NCBI GenBank assembly: GCA_020747015.1
Contig: JAGTJM010000017.1
Location: forward strand, 186,001-250,000
Reading direction: 5' to 3'
Length of the DNA stretch: 64,000 nucleotides
From: Pyrenochaeta sp. MPI-SDFR-AT-0127
Lineage: Eukaryota > Ascomycota > Dothideomycetes > Pleosporales > Cucurbitariaceae
Shown: piece after piece, positions 24,906 through 37,200 of the stretch
Layout: the number at the start of each line of letters is the position of its first letter
Numbering within the stretch: the first letter of the stretch is position 1
Notes under the pieces: model-generated
What the model was told of the DNA's origin: nothing
Seen by the model: the letters and a program-made list of their open reading frames with translations, nothing else
The model's database searches: none
Program-made: the position numbers and the translations under genes

Positions 24906-25868
24906 CTACTTACTCACCCCCACAAACACCACCAAGACCGCTGCATATGCGGCAACTGCGCTGACAATAAATTCAGGCAGTGCATTAGAAAAGGTTGCTA
25001 TACACACAGCGAACAGCAAGACCGCTATCGAAGTGGTAGCAAGCGCAGTGGTCCTGTCCTCATGTAACTTCATAATCAGCATTGGGACCACGAGAGCGAG
25101 ACCCCCAAAGAGGGCTATGAGGAAGCGCTTCCAAAAAGCCTTGACACTTCGATCACGGTTTACATATCTCCGCTGTGGCGGATACAAGTCTGGTCTTAGC
25201 TGCGTATTCTTTTCCAGGACATGCTGTGCCGGGGGGTAATTGCGCAGATCGAAACCCGCATCTTGCATCGTTGCGTGGCTCAATATCTCTTGCGAGCTTA
25301 GGAGGAACAGATCCCTGGACAGTTTTTTCCCGGCTTGGACTTGGTATTCAATCATCAGGTCCCAGTCTCGAACTGCTTGGGCTGGTGCGCGATGTGTTAG
25401 CTTTCCTATGTTCTCAGGTGTAAATGAAGATTCAATAGTAGCGGATGGCATACTATACTCCGACATGATGCCCTTGATTTCGTCGAGTCGGGCCTCGTCC
25501 ATTTCAATCGAGAACACATTCGCAGTGATTGCAGATAACTTCTGCAGCAGTTTTCTCTGAAGTCGATGCAGCGTTATGCGCTGCAGGCCCGCGAGGTTGA
25601 ATTTGACAGCTAGGCCGTCCGCATGCTGGGGCCGCGATCTCGACAAGTGGAGTCGTTGTGCCAGAGTGGGCGTGATATTCTCTAAATCATCTGTGTAGAT
25701 GACCTCTCTTTGAATAGCGATCCTGAGTAGCTCGTGGTAATTCTGATTAGCTATAGGATATATTGTCAAACTTCACTTCTGGAGCACATACAAAGGGTAC
25801 ATACCACTTGAAGTTGCAGTTGCGTGGGGCTGCATCTCAATGTCTCCATCTGCATTCTCGGAAGCCAT
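24906..25868 (-). CDS. DUF6594 membrane protein, 302 aa
   Basis: Exon 1 is 25868-25805 and exon 2 is 25750-24906, joined across a 54-bp intron (gtatgt...tatag). The soluble N-terminal half is helical and charged. A hallmark run (LYPPQRRYVNRDRSVKAFWK, near residue 210) leads into three closely spaced membrane helices (FLIALFGGLALVVPMLIM; a second about residues 248-268; AAYAAVLVVFVGV at the end). This order is typical of the fungal DUF6594 family, whose function is unknown. The next gene on the same strand encodes a kinase-like protein ending in another fungal membrane module, so a shared membrane role is possible but unproven. Confidence 0.82.
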
Positions 25869-26754
25869 AATGGGAACGAAGTTCCTTGAAGGAAGCTTTG
25901 CAAGAAGGATGAGCACTCTAGTGACTTTATATGATTCAATGCAGGAAATTAAATACAAGTTCAGCGGAGGTCATGTCACGTGGTTTGAATACGAGATCGA
26001 ACGTTCAGCCCGCACCCAAGTGTCGTGGCATCGCAACTTTCGCCTAGCTTTGCCACACATGACTGCACTTGGTGGGGTAAAGATCGGTGATGAAGGTGCA
26101 TGAGTATGCTCGTGAAAAGTTGCCCATGCTAAGCACCCCCATGCTATCGGTGGACCGCCTGCATGCGCACTCTCTCAACGTGAAATCTTGCTGCCAATGG
26201 CTACTTCTGCTGGGTGCATCTGTCTTGGCTTCAGCACCGATGATGTTTTAATGTTAGCATAGTACTAACTTTGCCCTGACTATACAGTCCCATACATCAG
26301 TGACTGTAAAAAAGGTATACCGGTATCAGTGAACAGAGCGCGCTGTTCTAGCTGGTGTAAGTTCTATTTTGCAAAATCGAGGAACGGTTTACATTGGAGC
26401 ATTATTCATCCACGCGTGTGAACGATTCTCAGCTGAAATGCAACGATAACCCTTCAAGAGCGGGGTAGAGATGAGTGGAGGTAAGCTTCTTAAGGTGCCT
26501 GAGGTGACTTTGAGCACAAGTAATCACTGCTACTGCTGCTGCACTTTTCATAAATGTTGTGCCATCAGGCCTGCGCAATATCTCCACAATATACTTCCTG
26601 GAGGACAGTATAGTGACGTTCTTACACACAGTCTTCCATAAGACTAGCATACAGAATCGTTGGGATAAAAATGTCACAATGAAGCCTGATGCCATACCAC
26701 TGTTATACAAGATATCGATCTTCTTGCTGATCCCATACTTCTGTAGATTGAACC
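25869..26754. other. Gap between the DUF6594 gene and the kinase-like gene
   Basis: It holds the DUF6594 promoter and the 3' region of the upstream kinase-like gene. A minus-strand open frame (26429-26926) overlaps the kinase-like gene's last exon in another frame and has no independent support. Confidence 0.4.
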
Positions 26755-29700
26755 TCAAGTCCGGTGCCCGGCCTGCATAATTCCTTGGTTGAACTTCATA
26801 TGTGCAAAGAAGACGCTCCAAAAGACTGATAGTGCTCCTATCATGATAGATAGCGGCACCGCTGCATTCTGCAAATCCCCATAATGTCCCCATGGATAGA
26901 GCCACATGAAGAAGAATATTATGCACGGCGATGCGCAGGCCAGATTATATAACAAACAACGAATGATGGATGGCTGTTCCTGTGCGACGATTCCCCAGAA
27001 TATTTCACTCTTGTCCGAATCCTCGATCAAGTTGGAGCTGCGTTTAGGAAATTGTTCGAGAAGCTCTCGTGAGTGCTTGTTGAAACTCGTACATCTGTGA
27101 AAGAAGTGGAACGCTGGGCGGGGATTGTAGCATGCGTGAAAGCGGTCGTAGAACTGGTGCTGGCCAATAGGCGGGAAGAGGGTCATGGGGTCGGGTTTGT
27201 AATGGTAATCTTTGTGAAGCATTCTATCGGGGAACTCTTGTTGCCTAGGCTCATAGCGGTGAGCGTCATATTTGTCGCACTGTTGGGTCGATCAGTAAGC
27301 TCAACATTGTGGGTCGGTGTAGAAGGGATTTTACTCGGTAGAAATCGCAATGCGAGAACACCCAAAGGCTGAACCACATTCTGAAAAAACGCCGCAAATC
27401 ATTGTACCGTTCGCGCAGCTCCAAGAAGAACTCGCATGTCGTGAGACCGTCCACTTTGATCTGGGCGAGGCGATAACCACCACCCGCAGCGACAAGGAAG
27501 AAGACGTGGCGAGAAATCGGGAGTGAAGAAGCAGCACTGGTTTTGATGTTTGTACTAGTCCGAGTACTGAAATTTCCTGGGGGCAGTCGAGATTCACCAG
27601 GTATTGGAACACTACTTCCAACAGCTTCTACAGCGTTACTTTTCGAAATGTCGGAGCCTGAGGCTCCTTGAACGAGGTTAGCTGACCCACGAGATTCTAC
27701 AACCTCGCTGTTGGCCAAGTGAGCTTGAGCATGTTTAATTATTTCGCTCGCAAAATCTGCGGGCACATCTGCCCATCTCTTTTCCTCACACTCCTTGAAG
27801 ATGTTAGATTCATACCTGCTGTTTCCTTTGAAGTGAGCTATAGTACTTACGCACACCCAGTGTAGTCGTGTCTCCCCATCCTCAAGCCGCCGCAATGGAG
27901 GTCTGAATGGCCACCAATTCCACTTCTCCCCTGTCCATCTTTCAAATTTCCATTTCATGCTGTCACTTATAGTAGTACCATCGCCGACAGTCCACCGAAT
28001 ACATCTTGGATCAGCGTCAAGTAGTTCAGCTATGACGCTTTGCAGGTTGGTACCGTTGTGTACCCGAACTGGACTGTGCTTGTGCAAGTTGTGTTCAACA
28101 ACAAGCTTCATCAAGCTTTTCCGAAAGAATGCATTAGTTGAAGTGTTGCTAGACGCCTGAATCTGCACCCCACACATTGCTTTTGATAGTGGCTCGTGAA
28201 ATTGTTTTGGCCTGAGAGCTTCAACGAGGTTGTTCTCCTCCTCCTCGTCTGTGTCATTGAACACCACTGAATCTCTAGATGAAATCTCGTTAGTCTTCGC
28301 AACTCGACTTTGCAAAGGATATAAGTGAACATCGTGTTTATCTGACCCATCCACTTCCCCAAACAAATACTTCAAGGGAAGCGTATGCCGAATCTCAAAT
28401 GTTTCGATATCAGCATCATTTTCTTCCCACATTAAAGTTTGTTTCTTTGGTAGATTTATCTGTCCCTTTATGAACTGATCGGTCTTGTTTGGGAGACGAG
28501 AACGCTCAAGAAATGTTCCAGAGCGTGCACCTTGTGAGGTCTCTTCCTCTTCCGAACAGTATTGCATTCCCAGCTTATGGAGTGGCCCTTCAGGAAGTTC
28601 TGTCTGTATACCACTCTCATTAATGTCCAGATCAGTTATGTTTTCAAGGTCTTGAGCGATATTGGACGATCGACTTTCAGGATTCGGTGTCAATGTGGGA
28701 CTGCGACCGAGGACCACTGATGCGATCTCGATACCAATAGTATCTGGCTGGAGGTTATGGTCGCCATTTGTGTGGAGAGCGTGGTAACTGGGCCAGGTTT
28801 CATCTTTTACCTCTGCGATACTCCCCTTTCGCAAGTCTCGCAATGAGAGATTGTCGATGACTCTTTCTGGATAAACAAAATCAGTGAGCCCAGGAGTAAA
28901 TGAGGGCTGTTTTCCCTTTCTTAGAGCTTCGAGATCCTTCCCAAGGGTGATTATGTCTAGACTTCGTTAGAACCGGCATTGTTCCTTTCTTGTGAAGGAG
29001 AATGTGGGAGTGTTGTGAATCAGTGTCAAATGAGACAAACCTTCATGTGCTAGATTAGCCGGCGAGGTCTTCACGATTGCGCTGCCTTTCTTCGTCTCCT
29101 CCCCAATGTAAAGATTCTTTGGGAGGCATCGCTGGACCTCCTCCGAGGCTCTTTTAATCATCACACCAAGTTTTGTCGCGACTGTTTCAGCTTCTGGCCT
29201 TCCATCTGCCGATCTGTGGAGCATGTCTGTAATCAAGTCGAAAAGCTCTTGACCATAAAAAACCTGTTGCCAACTTGGATTACCGTTCCTTGTACTGCCC
29301 TCAATTATTCGAAGGAGATCTAAGTGCTCTTGAATCACGGATCTCTTCAGTTGGTACGTTGTTCGATAGTAGAAGTGTTCGGAGCCCGGCCTCTGGCCTT
29401 GCCGTATATCGCTCTCCCTTCTCCTCCTGTATCGAACCACTCGTAGCTTCTTCCCTATATCGAAACAGGCTATCTCTGATATGATAGTTCCTAAAGAGAA
29501 GACATCAAACGTGCCGTCTACTCGACCGGGAGGAGGAACGTGAGCACCTCGGCCTATAGTCTCTAATGGTCCCATCCCCAGTTCAGGTAGGTCTGGATCT
29601 GACTTGTAGTTAAAGAGCCCGAAATCCGCGATTTTCATGACCCCATTGACGATGAGAACTTTCGACAGATTCAGATCCAAATGATAGATCTTTCCGTGTC

Positions 29701-30710
29701 TCCAATTTACCTTCGCAATATCCTTCTTATGCAAATATGCAAGCCCATCCGCTAACCCCTGAATCTGGCTCCATAGCTCTTGAGAACTGAAAGAAATGCC
29801 ACCAGCGCCAAGTAAAAGTTTATAGAGCGTAGTCTGAGCGAGCTCAAGTATGGCAGAGAAACATTCGCCATGTTCAAAGGCAGCGAGAATCTCCATGAGA
29901 TTTGGGTGGTGATAATCAGTAGCATGGAGACATTTCACCCATTCTTTCGCAGTTCTAACTTGATTCCGTTCTCCCAAAAAGTACTTGGTTTCTGTCCAAC
30001 TTCGGTCGAATATCCTTCTCGCAAAGCGTTTGATCTACTAGCATTGTGAGAACATTATGCTGTACTTAGTAGTATCATAAAAATGATCTTACCTGGCGCG
30101 ATTTCAAATCTTCATCCATATACTCCTTGGAAATGGTGAAGGCGTAGACTTCCCCCAAGTAGCTTCTGCCTACCGGAGTACCCTCTTCCTTGATCGGCAA
30201 TACCTGTTTCTCACTTAGAGTGCTTATAGTCCTTGTTAAAAGCAACCTATGCACGCGGAATCGGTATTGATATTCCAAAATCTCTTGGCGGATCGTTTGT
30301 TTTTCCAGATCTGTGAGAGTCGTACATTGGTCGAGGAAATTCAAATCTTCATAAGAAAATAATCGGTTCTCTAGAGAGATGCTTTGACGCATAAAAAAGT
30401 GTATCAGGCTGGGATATCCGAGGTAGATAAGCAGCCCATATGTGGTTGCATACTGTCCCAGCAAATCTTCCTCGTATAGCATAGCCCGACGATCGCTAGC
30501 GCTACCCTGGGAACCAGCATAATGATCACATCTTCCACACGGACAGGTGAGAATGTCTCGAACCGGGAATTCGCTCAGAAATTTGATGATTGCACTGCGT
30601 GGGAAGTAGGTAGTTGAGCCGCGAGGCTGATGTTTTGAGTGTGGGGCTACCTGTTGCTGTAAAAGGCGTTCACGAGCAAGCTCACAACTGGATTTGGAGA
30701 GGGTGGCCAT
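26755..30710 (-). CDS. Kinase-like (predicted pseudokinase) fused to fungal C-terminal membrane module, 1233 aa
   Basis: The minus-strand exons are 30710-30093, 30034-29041, 28956-27851, 27793-27335 and 27279-26755; introns are 58, 84, 57 and 55 bp. The 57-bp intron is open and was recognised because its removal restores HWVCECEEKRWADVP. Residues about 175-470 look like a protein kinase fold: an N-lobe with FARRIF at 210-215, IYHLDLNLSKVLI at 322-334, IADFG at 341-345 and FDVFSLG. Key positions are changed: the VAIK lysine appears to be Arg, HRDLKxxN reads HLDLNLSK, the APE motif is lost and the glycine loop is poor. Both aspartates remain. The C-terminus has EFFLELRERYNDLRRFFRMW, SHCDFYR and two membrane helices, a module common at the ends of fungal proteins. 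Function is unknown. Confidence 0.78.
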
Positions 30711-32075
30711 TTGTGGTGCACAGGAATATCGAAATGGTCAAGAAATTGTGTCAATGAAAAGTTCAGTTGTCAAACCTTGAGAAAGGCCAGGTGAGCATCC
30801 TAAATCAGATTGGCAACTTCCAGCCATTGCGTATGTGAGCAGCCCAGCCTTAGGCTTTCATTCGCTTGGCTGCTGCGGAGTCAGTCTTAGGCACAGCCTT
30901 GTCCGATTCCTGCCGCAAGGTGTATGAGAGTCGATAACATGCATGAGAAGCTGCCGATATCGTATGTAGCCAACACATATACGAAGGAACCGATCTGGGT
31001 TCTGTTCTGGGCTTTTCCACTTGGCTACAAGGCTGGAAATTGGTGATGTGTTTGTTCGTTGTAGTATCTCAACTTCTACAACTAGACACCAGGTGCAATG
31101 GGGTTTTAGGAGAAATTAGTGGTCATGAACTTTTGTGGTGTTGTTTCCAGCTCTTACGCGTGTGGAATAACAACTCAAGTGCCAAGAAGACGGCCGACGC
31201 GAGATCACGTGGTGCCATGCATATTGACTATTACGTCCTCCACAATGTTCTAGATTACAGAATCAGGGGGCCAAGCGAGCAAGCTGCTCAAGAACTAGTG
31301 TCGAGTGAACGCTAGATTACAGCCCCAGTTAGGTGCATGGTATGTCAGGCATCAAAACTACAACGTGGAGCCATGCAGCAGATCCTTCAGACAGCTACAG
31401 ACAGTCAGGATTTGAAGATTCCCAGCTTATCTTTTATCTGTTCAGGAGAAGACGTGTGCACAGAGGCAGGATCATCGGGGATTGTCGATGATTCAGGATA
31501 CTGAATACTCAACCCACAATATCGTGGTGGCTTGCGCCGGATCTTCCTTCGTGCGCTGAGGAGAGCTAGGAAATGAGCGCCGTTCAGGAGGTGTTCACAG
31601 CGGCTTGTTAAAGTTGATCTTGCTGGTGTCTTGGGTTCGGCATCTTTGCAGATGAAATAGCCTGGAGAAGGCGGATTGGAATGCGAGACATCGCTGTCAT
31701 CTTCCCACCCATTGTTGACGGGAAGAGGTGGATGCATCCTCGCAAAAGTGCCGAATCCTCGACCAGACGATCGCCGCTAGATGTGCGTGTTCCCTGTGCC
31801 TTCGGGACTATGTTGGTCGCCCCGCGGCCTGGGCCAGGGGTCGATGGGCAGGGGGCCGCTAGAGCTGACGCCGGTCCCAAGGCTGACAGCTTTAAAGATG
31901 ACCTATGATCCACGCCGCGTTCGTCCAACATTTTGAGCACCTGTCCCTCGTTTTGGCTGCTTTGTTGAACCCTCGCCCGTGATCGCGCTCATTATCGCTC
32001 TTTCCACACTTCTCGGAGTCCAAATTCAGCGCATTGAAATATCCCCACCATTAGCTTTGGAGGCATACAGGGAAC
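30711..32075. other. Divergent intergenic region with one doubtful small ORF
   Basis: This lies between the starts of the kinase-like gene (minus) and the UDP-galactose transporter gene (plus) and holds both promoters. One plausible small ORF on the minus strand is listed separately. Nothing else is recognised. Confidence 0.4.
31405..31737 (-). CDS. Possible small hypothetical protein, 110 aa
   Basis: An ATG-initiated frame of 110 codons reads as a Ser/Pro-rich N-terminus (NGWEDDSDVSHSNPPSPGYF) followed by a basic segment (LSARRKIRRKPPRY). The composition is more protein-like than the neighbouring frames. A second open frame overlaps its start in another phase (to 31940) and could be a 5' exon, but no clean splice joins them. 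There is no family match, so this may be chance. Confidence 0.28.
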   Translation of the reverse strand: MHPPLPVNNGWEDDSDVSHSNPPSPGYFICKDAEPKTPARSTLTSRCEHLLNGAHFLALLSARRKIRRKPPRYCGLSIQYPESSTIPDDPASVHTSSPEQIKDKLGIFKS

Positions 32076-33679
32076 ATGGGTCCCAGATCAGGGTCCGCAA
32101 CGCTGGGCGGCGTGTCGCTGAAGCTTCTTTCTCTTGTTACTGTACGCGCTGTTCTCCGGCTTCTGAATATCATCAAAGAACTGTAGCTGACGACCATGTA
32201 GCTCACATTCCAGAACTCGGCCCTCATCCTGGTATGACGACCCACCCACTTCCCCGGGTTCGCGCGACGATCGTCGTACGGCTCGAGAGAAAACCAAACA
32301 ACTGGAAACATGGCAAGGGAACAGAGTCAATGGCTGACAGAAGCTCAGATTATGCATTATTCACGAGTAATGCCGTTAGTTGACGGGCAGAGATATCACA
32401 CCTCTACTAGTGTGTTCTTGAACGAGGTCATCAAGCTTGGAATTAGTTTGACTATGGTATGCTTCTAACCCCAGACAGCTGCACTGAGCCTGCCTGACAT
32501 GTCTTATAGGCACTACACGAGGCGTCAAGGACGCTACCCTCGAACACGACAATACCGACTCTCTTCCGAACCCTAACGACCGCCGTTTTTTCGAACGAGA
32601 GCTGGAAGCTTGCGATACCAGCAGTGCTCTATACTATACAGAATTCGCTACAATACGTAGCAGTCAGCAACCTGGACGCGGCAACCTTCCAGGTCACATA
32701 CCAGCTCAAAATTCTCACAACGGCTATCTTCAGTGTATTAATGCTAGGCAGATCCCTTTCATCGCGCAAATGGATTTCCTTGCTACTTCTTGTCGTAGGG
32801 GTGGCAATTATCCAGATGCCACAGAATACAACCCAATCAGCCGCGGTCGACGATTCGAAGAGTGCAGGCTCAAAAGCCTGGGGCCGTACACTCGAGACAC
32901 TACATAGCCTAGGCAGTCATGCTGCGGCACGGTTGGCGGAGCGTTCCGCATCGTACCAAGGCATTGATAAGGACCGAACCGCAAATACTGCAGAAATGAA
33001 CAGCCAGGTTGGCTTGGCTGCAGTGCTGGTGGCATGTGCATTGTCTGGCCTTGCTGGAGTCACTTTTGAGAAGATCTTGAAGGACTCGTCAAGTTCCAAA
33101 AACACGTCGCTTTGGGTGCGCAATTGCCAGCTCTCATTCTGGTCTCTTTTCCCATCTCTATTCATTGGCGTTCTCTGGAAGGATGGCGAGATTATTGCTA
33201 AGACTGGCTTCTTTGCGGGCTACAATTGGGTGGTGTGGACTGCGATAATGTTCCAGGCAGCTGGAGGCGTTATCGTGGCGCTTGTCATCAACTACGCCGA
33301 CAATATTGCGAAGAATTTTGCTACATCGATCTCAATCCTTATCAGTTGCATAGCAAGCGTTTACTTCTTCGACTTTGAGGTTACCAGATCAGTAAGTGGA
33401 AAAGGGCGCATCGGAAGTAAGTTATTGACTTTCATGTAGTTCTTCCTCGGCACATGCGTCGTGCTATTCGCGACATATCTGTACACGAAACCAGAACGTA
33501 GTTCTCTTCAAAGCCCAATGCGAATTGCGGATTTCGAGCAAACGACAGTGGACCGCAACCCGTCTTCTTACGATTATCAAGAAATTCAAAGCAGTGTAAT
33601 GAAAAGCCCTCCCCGACCAGATGGTTCAAGCAATTCGCGGCCAGGAACACCTACAAAGGAGCGGAGATTTCCGGAATAA
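32076..33679 (+). CDS. UDP-galactose/nucleotide-sugar transporter (SLC35A type), 441 aa
   Basis: The exons are 32076-32141, 32202-32231 (only 30 nt), 32349-32456, 32510-33391 and 33440-33679; introns are 60, 117, 53 and 48 bp. Joining them gives LTFQNSALILIMHYSRVMPL, TSTSVFLNEVIKLGIS and IQNSLQYVAVSNLDAATFQV, classical UDP-galactose transporter motifs, and later ALVINYADNIAKNFATSISI. About ten membrane helices are expected, with a hydrophilic loop of some 60 residues in the middle and a Ser/Pro-rich cytosolic tail. The protein should exchange UDP-sugar for UMP across the Golgi membrane to supply galactosylation. Exact sugar specificity is inferred from family resemblance. Confidence 0.9.
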
Positions 33680-34238
33680 ATTGCGTGAGCCCCACGCTTG
33701 TTCAATTCTTGTACTTAATAGAACCTAATTTCAATACTGTGTGAGACATCTCACAGAGCGCCACATAGCGCAAGTGTTTTAGCACTATCTATACGAAAAC
33801 GACGTTAATCTTGCATAAAACGCTTGCATATATTTAAGAAAAAACAGTGTGATAGATTTCAAGTCTATTAGATGTATACATGAGACCTGGTTCTTCAAAG
33901 TTTCGCTTGATACCCTTTGAAGCTGGGCAAGGGAGTGCATAGGCTCCTGAGAGCATTGGGTAAGGTAAGGACCCCTCTTGACCGATAGATAGGGCAACGA
34001 AGCTTACTGACAATGACCAAGCAATCCTTTGCAGTCATCGGTGGTATATACAATGATGTGTTGGGTCGTGACTGCCTCCATCGTGCTTTCCTCTCCCGTA
34101 TCAAAATCCCTCACTTATCGCGCGATATTCGCCACCTCATCCATACCCCACATCATTGCTCTCTTCTCCTCTCTCATCTCGCTGTTATTTCAGCGGTTAT
34201 TTTCTCGCACACGTACGGTTAAGTTCTATGCAGGTACA
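33680..34238. other. Intergenic region upstream of the MER3 helicase gene
   Basis: AT-rich 3' sequence of the transporter gene is followed by the presumed promoter of the helicase gene. The frame of the helicase's first exon is open further upstream (to about 34029), so a longer N-terminus is possible. Nothing else is seen. Confidence 0.4.
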
Positions 34239-37200
34239 ATGAGCAACAACTACTATCCCATCAATGGTCGTCTGAACCCGAGTGCATCGCTAGACCACGC
34301 CTCTACCATGATTCAGCCTGACGTCAGACAACCAGCAAGGCCAATCGCCCCTCGAGATCGCTACCGTGCTTCTCAGTATGATAACCCGATGTACGATGTG
34401 GTAGAAGATGATGACTACTATAATCAGGATGAAGAGTTCGACGTGTTTGGTCTGAGGTATATTCATGAGCACTATGGGATTCCACTGACGCACCCATAGA
34501 TCAAAGACTGCTACAGCTGCCCTATGAAGACCGCCAAAGACATGCGGCACGGGGAACAGCCCGCTTGTCGCTTGCACCTGGTCCTTCTAGGTCTGTCAGT
34601 CATATTGCGCCGTCACAGCTACACTCTGACTACCCTGCTCAGTGTAGTGGACTATATGTGGGCCCAAGTATGCCCATTGAAGCATATGGTAAGTGTACTG
34701 TGTCTAACTAGATTACAGGCAATCAAGGCCAATCTCAGCGAACGGTTCCAGAGCCGTCAAGTAAGTCTGCGCAAATATTCTTGGAGATTCTAGTACTAAA
34801 GTAAAGTAGATCGAGTCTTCTACAATGTCACTCATCCGGGTGAGCCCAGCTCTGATGGTCAGGTTGGCCCATCTTCTAGTCCTGCATTGAGGGCAAGCCA
34901 ACGGCGAGCAGACCAGATCACTGTGTCTTCCTCCAGTCATGGTTTGAGGCTGCAGTCGAACAGAAATGCGGGACAGCACGCATTGGGGTATAGCCGTGAG
35001 GACTTTGCGCATACTGACCGAATACCCAATTTCAGCACACCGAAGCCAAGCGAGCATGATAGGCGATATCATGTTGTAAATCAACAGCAAGAGAGTGCGA
35101 GACCTTCTCAACGACCTACAGCTCCCAAGGCCCAGCCACACACCATGGATCTGCCTAGTGCACTACCAACCGTTCAGGGCATTCGGCTTATTCCGATTTC
35201 GGTCCTACCAGACCGGCTTCGATCAGTATTTTCCTTTCCGATGTTTAATGCAGTTCAATCGAAATGCTTCGACAAAGTGTTTAGAACAGACGAAAACTTT
35301 GTCCTGGCGTCACCTACTGGAAGTGGGAAGACCGCGATCTTGGAGCTTGCAATCTGCCGTGCAGTAGCTACCAAGGCATCCGACCAGTATAAGGTGATCT
35401 ACCAAGCACCGACAAAAGCCCTGTGCGCGGAACGTCAACGAGACTGGGGAACAAAGTTCATGCAGATAGGCCTGAAGTGTGTCGAGCTCACAGGAGACAG
35501 CAATGCCTCAGATCTTCGAAACGTCCAGAGTGCCAACATAATCATCACTACACCCGAAAAGTGGGACAGCATCACCAGGAAATGGAAAGACCATGAGAAA
35601 TTGATGAATCTCATAAAGTTATTTCTTATTGACGAGGTCCATATTCTCAAGGAAGATCGTGGGGCTGTACTGGAAGCCGTCGTCTCTCGCATGAAATCCA
35701 TTAGCACCGGCGTACGCTTCGTAGCTTTATCAGCAACAGTCCCAAACCTTCACGATGTGGCATCCTGGCTGGGGAAATGTACGTCTGAGCCACATGAGCC
35801 AGCCGCAAGTGAAAAGTTCAGCGAAGAGTTCCGCCCAGTAAAGCTGCGTAAGCATGTTCGTGGCTATGTCTGCAACCACAGCAATGATTTTGCTTTTGAA
35901 AAATTTCTCGATGCTCGACTTCCAGATGTCATTGTCAAATACTCCGAACGCAAACCGATGATGGTCTTCTGCGCAACCCGGAACTCGACTGTTAACACAG
36001 CAAAATTGATTGCGAAATGGTGGATCTCACAGTCGAGCAGCGGCCGGGTCTGGAATCCCCCATCAAAGCCAGTCCAGATGCTGAATAAAGATTTGCGTGA
36101 TACGGTTACGTCGGGTGTGGCATTTCACCACGCAGGTCTCGATCTAGACGATAGAGTTCAAGTTGAAAAAGGATTTCTGGATGGCGAAATCAGCGTCATC
36201 TGCTGCACATCAACCCTCGCAGTAGGAGTTAATCTGCCATGCCACCTCGTTATTATCAAGAACACGGTGGCATTCACTGCGGAAGGACTCCAAGAATACT
36301 CAGACCTTGAAATGATGCAGATGCTTGGCCGTGCCGGTCGACCCCAATTCGATGACAGCGCGGTTGCAGTCATAATGACACGTCAAACCAAGGTTAGCCG
36401 ATACGAGTTAATGGTTACGGGCCAAGAAATGCTCGAGAGTAAGCTTCACCTGAATCTCATCGACCACATGAACGCTGAAATAGGCCTTGGAACAATTCGT
36501 GACTTGCTCTCAGCCAGGAACTGGCTGTCTGGAACGTTCTTCTACATTCGACTCCAGAAAAATCACGACTATTATAAGCTGGAAGAGGACAGTAGGGACC
36601 AGGACATCCAGGAGCTGGTAAACGATATCTGTTCCCGTGATGTCACACTACTGAAGGAAAACAACCTTGTCCATGGCCAGGACATCCTCCAATGCACCGA
36701 GTTTGGTCATGCTATGGCGCGGTACTACATTCATTTCAAAACCATGAAGGTATTTATGGGTCTAAAACTAAGATCTTCACCGTCTGAGATTGTAAGCCTA
36801 TTTGCCATTGTCTCAGAAGAGAGCATACTGACAATAGTGTTGAAGTTATCGGCAATTTCCCAGGCCAGTGAGTTTTCTATGATACGATTTCGGCAAGGTG
36901 AAAAATCTTTCTACAAAAGCCTCAATAAGTCGCCATCGATACGCTGGCCGATTCCAGTGAACCTCGATCTACCTGCCCAGAAGGTTTCCTTGATTATCCA
37001 ATCCATTCTCGGGTCTGCAGACATTATGTGGAGTGGAGAGATGGGAAAGCATAAATCCCAATACACTATGGAGACTCAGCTAATCTTCAGAAATGTCAGC
37101 AGTTTGATAAGATGCATTATAGACTGCCAAGTCTGTCTGGGAGACTCACTCAGTATTCATAGTGCTTTGCTGCTGGAACGCAGTCTCGGTGCTCGAGCTT

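Noticed and set aside
26429..26926. 165-codon minus-strand frame at the 3' end of the kinase-like gene
   Set aside because: Most of its sensible length overlaps the true last exon in another phase, and it has no start context or family features.
34689..34718. A 30-bp intron in MER3 using the gtaagt at 34689
   Set aside because: Too short for fungal splicing; using the gtatgc at 34668 gives a normal 51-bp intron in the same phase.
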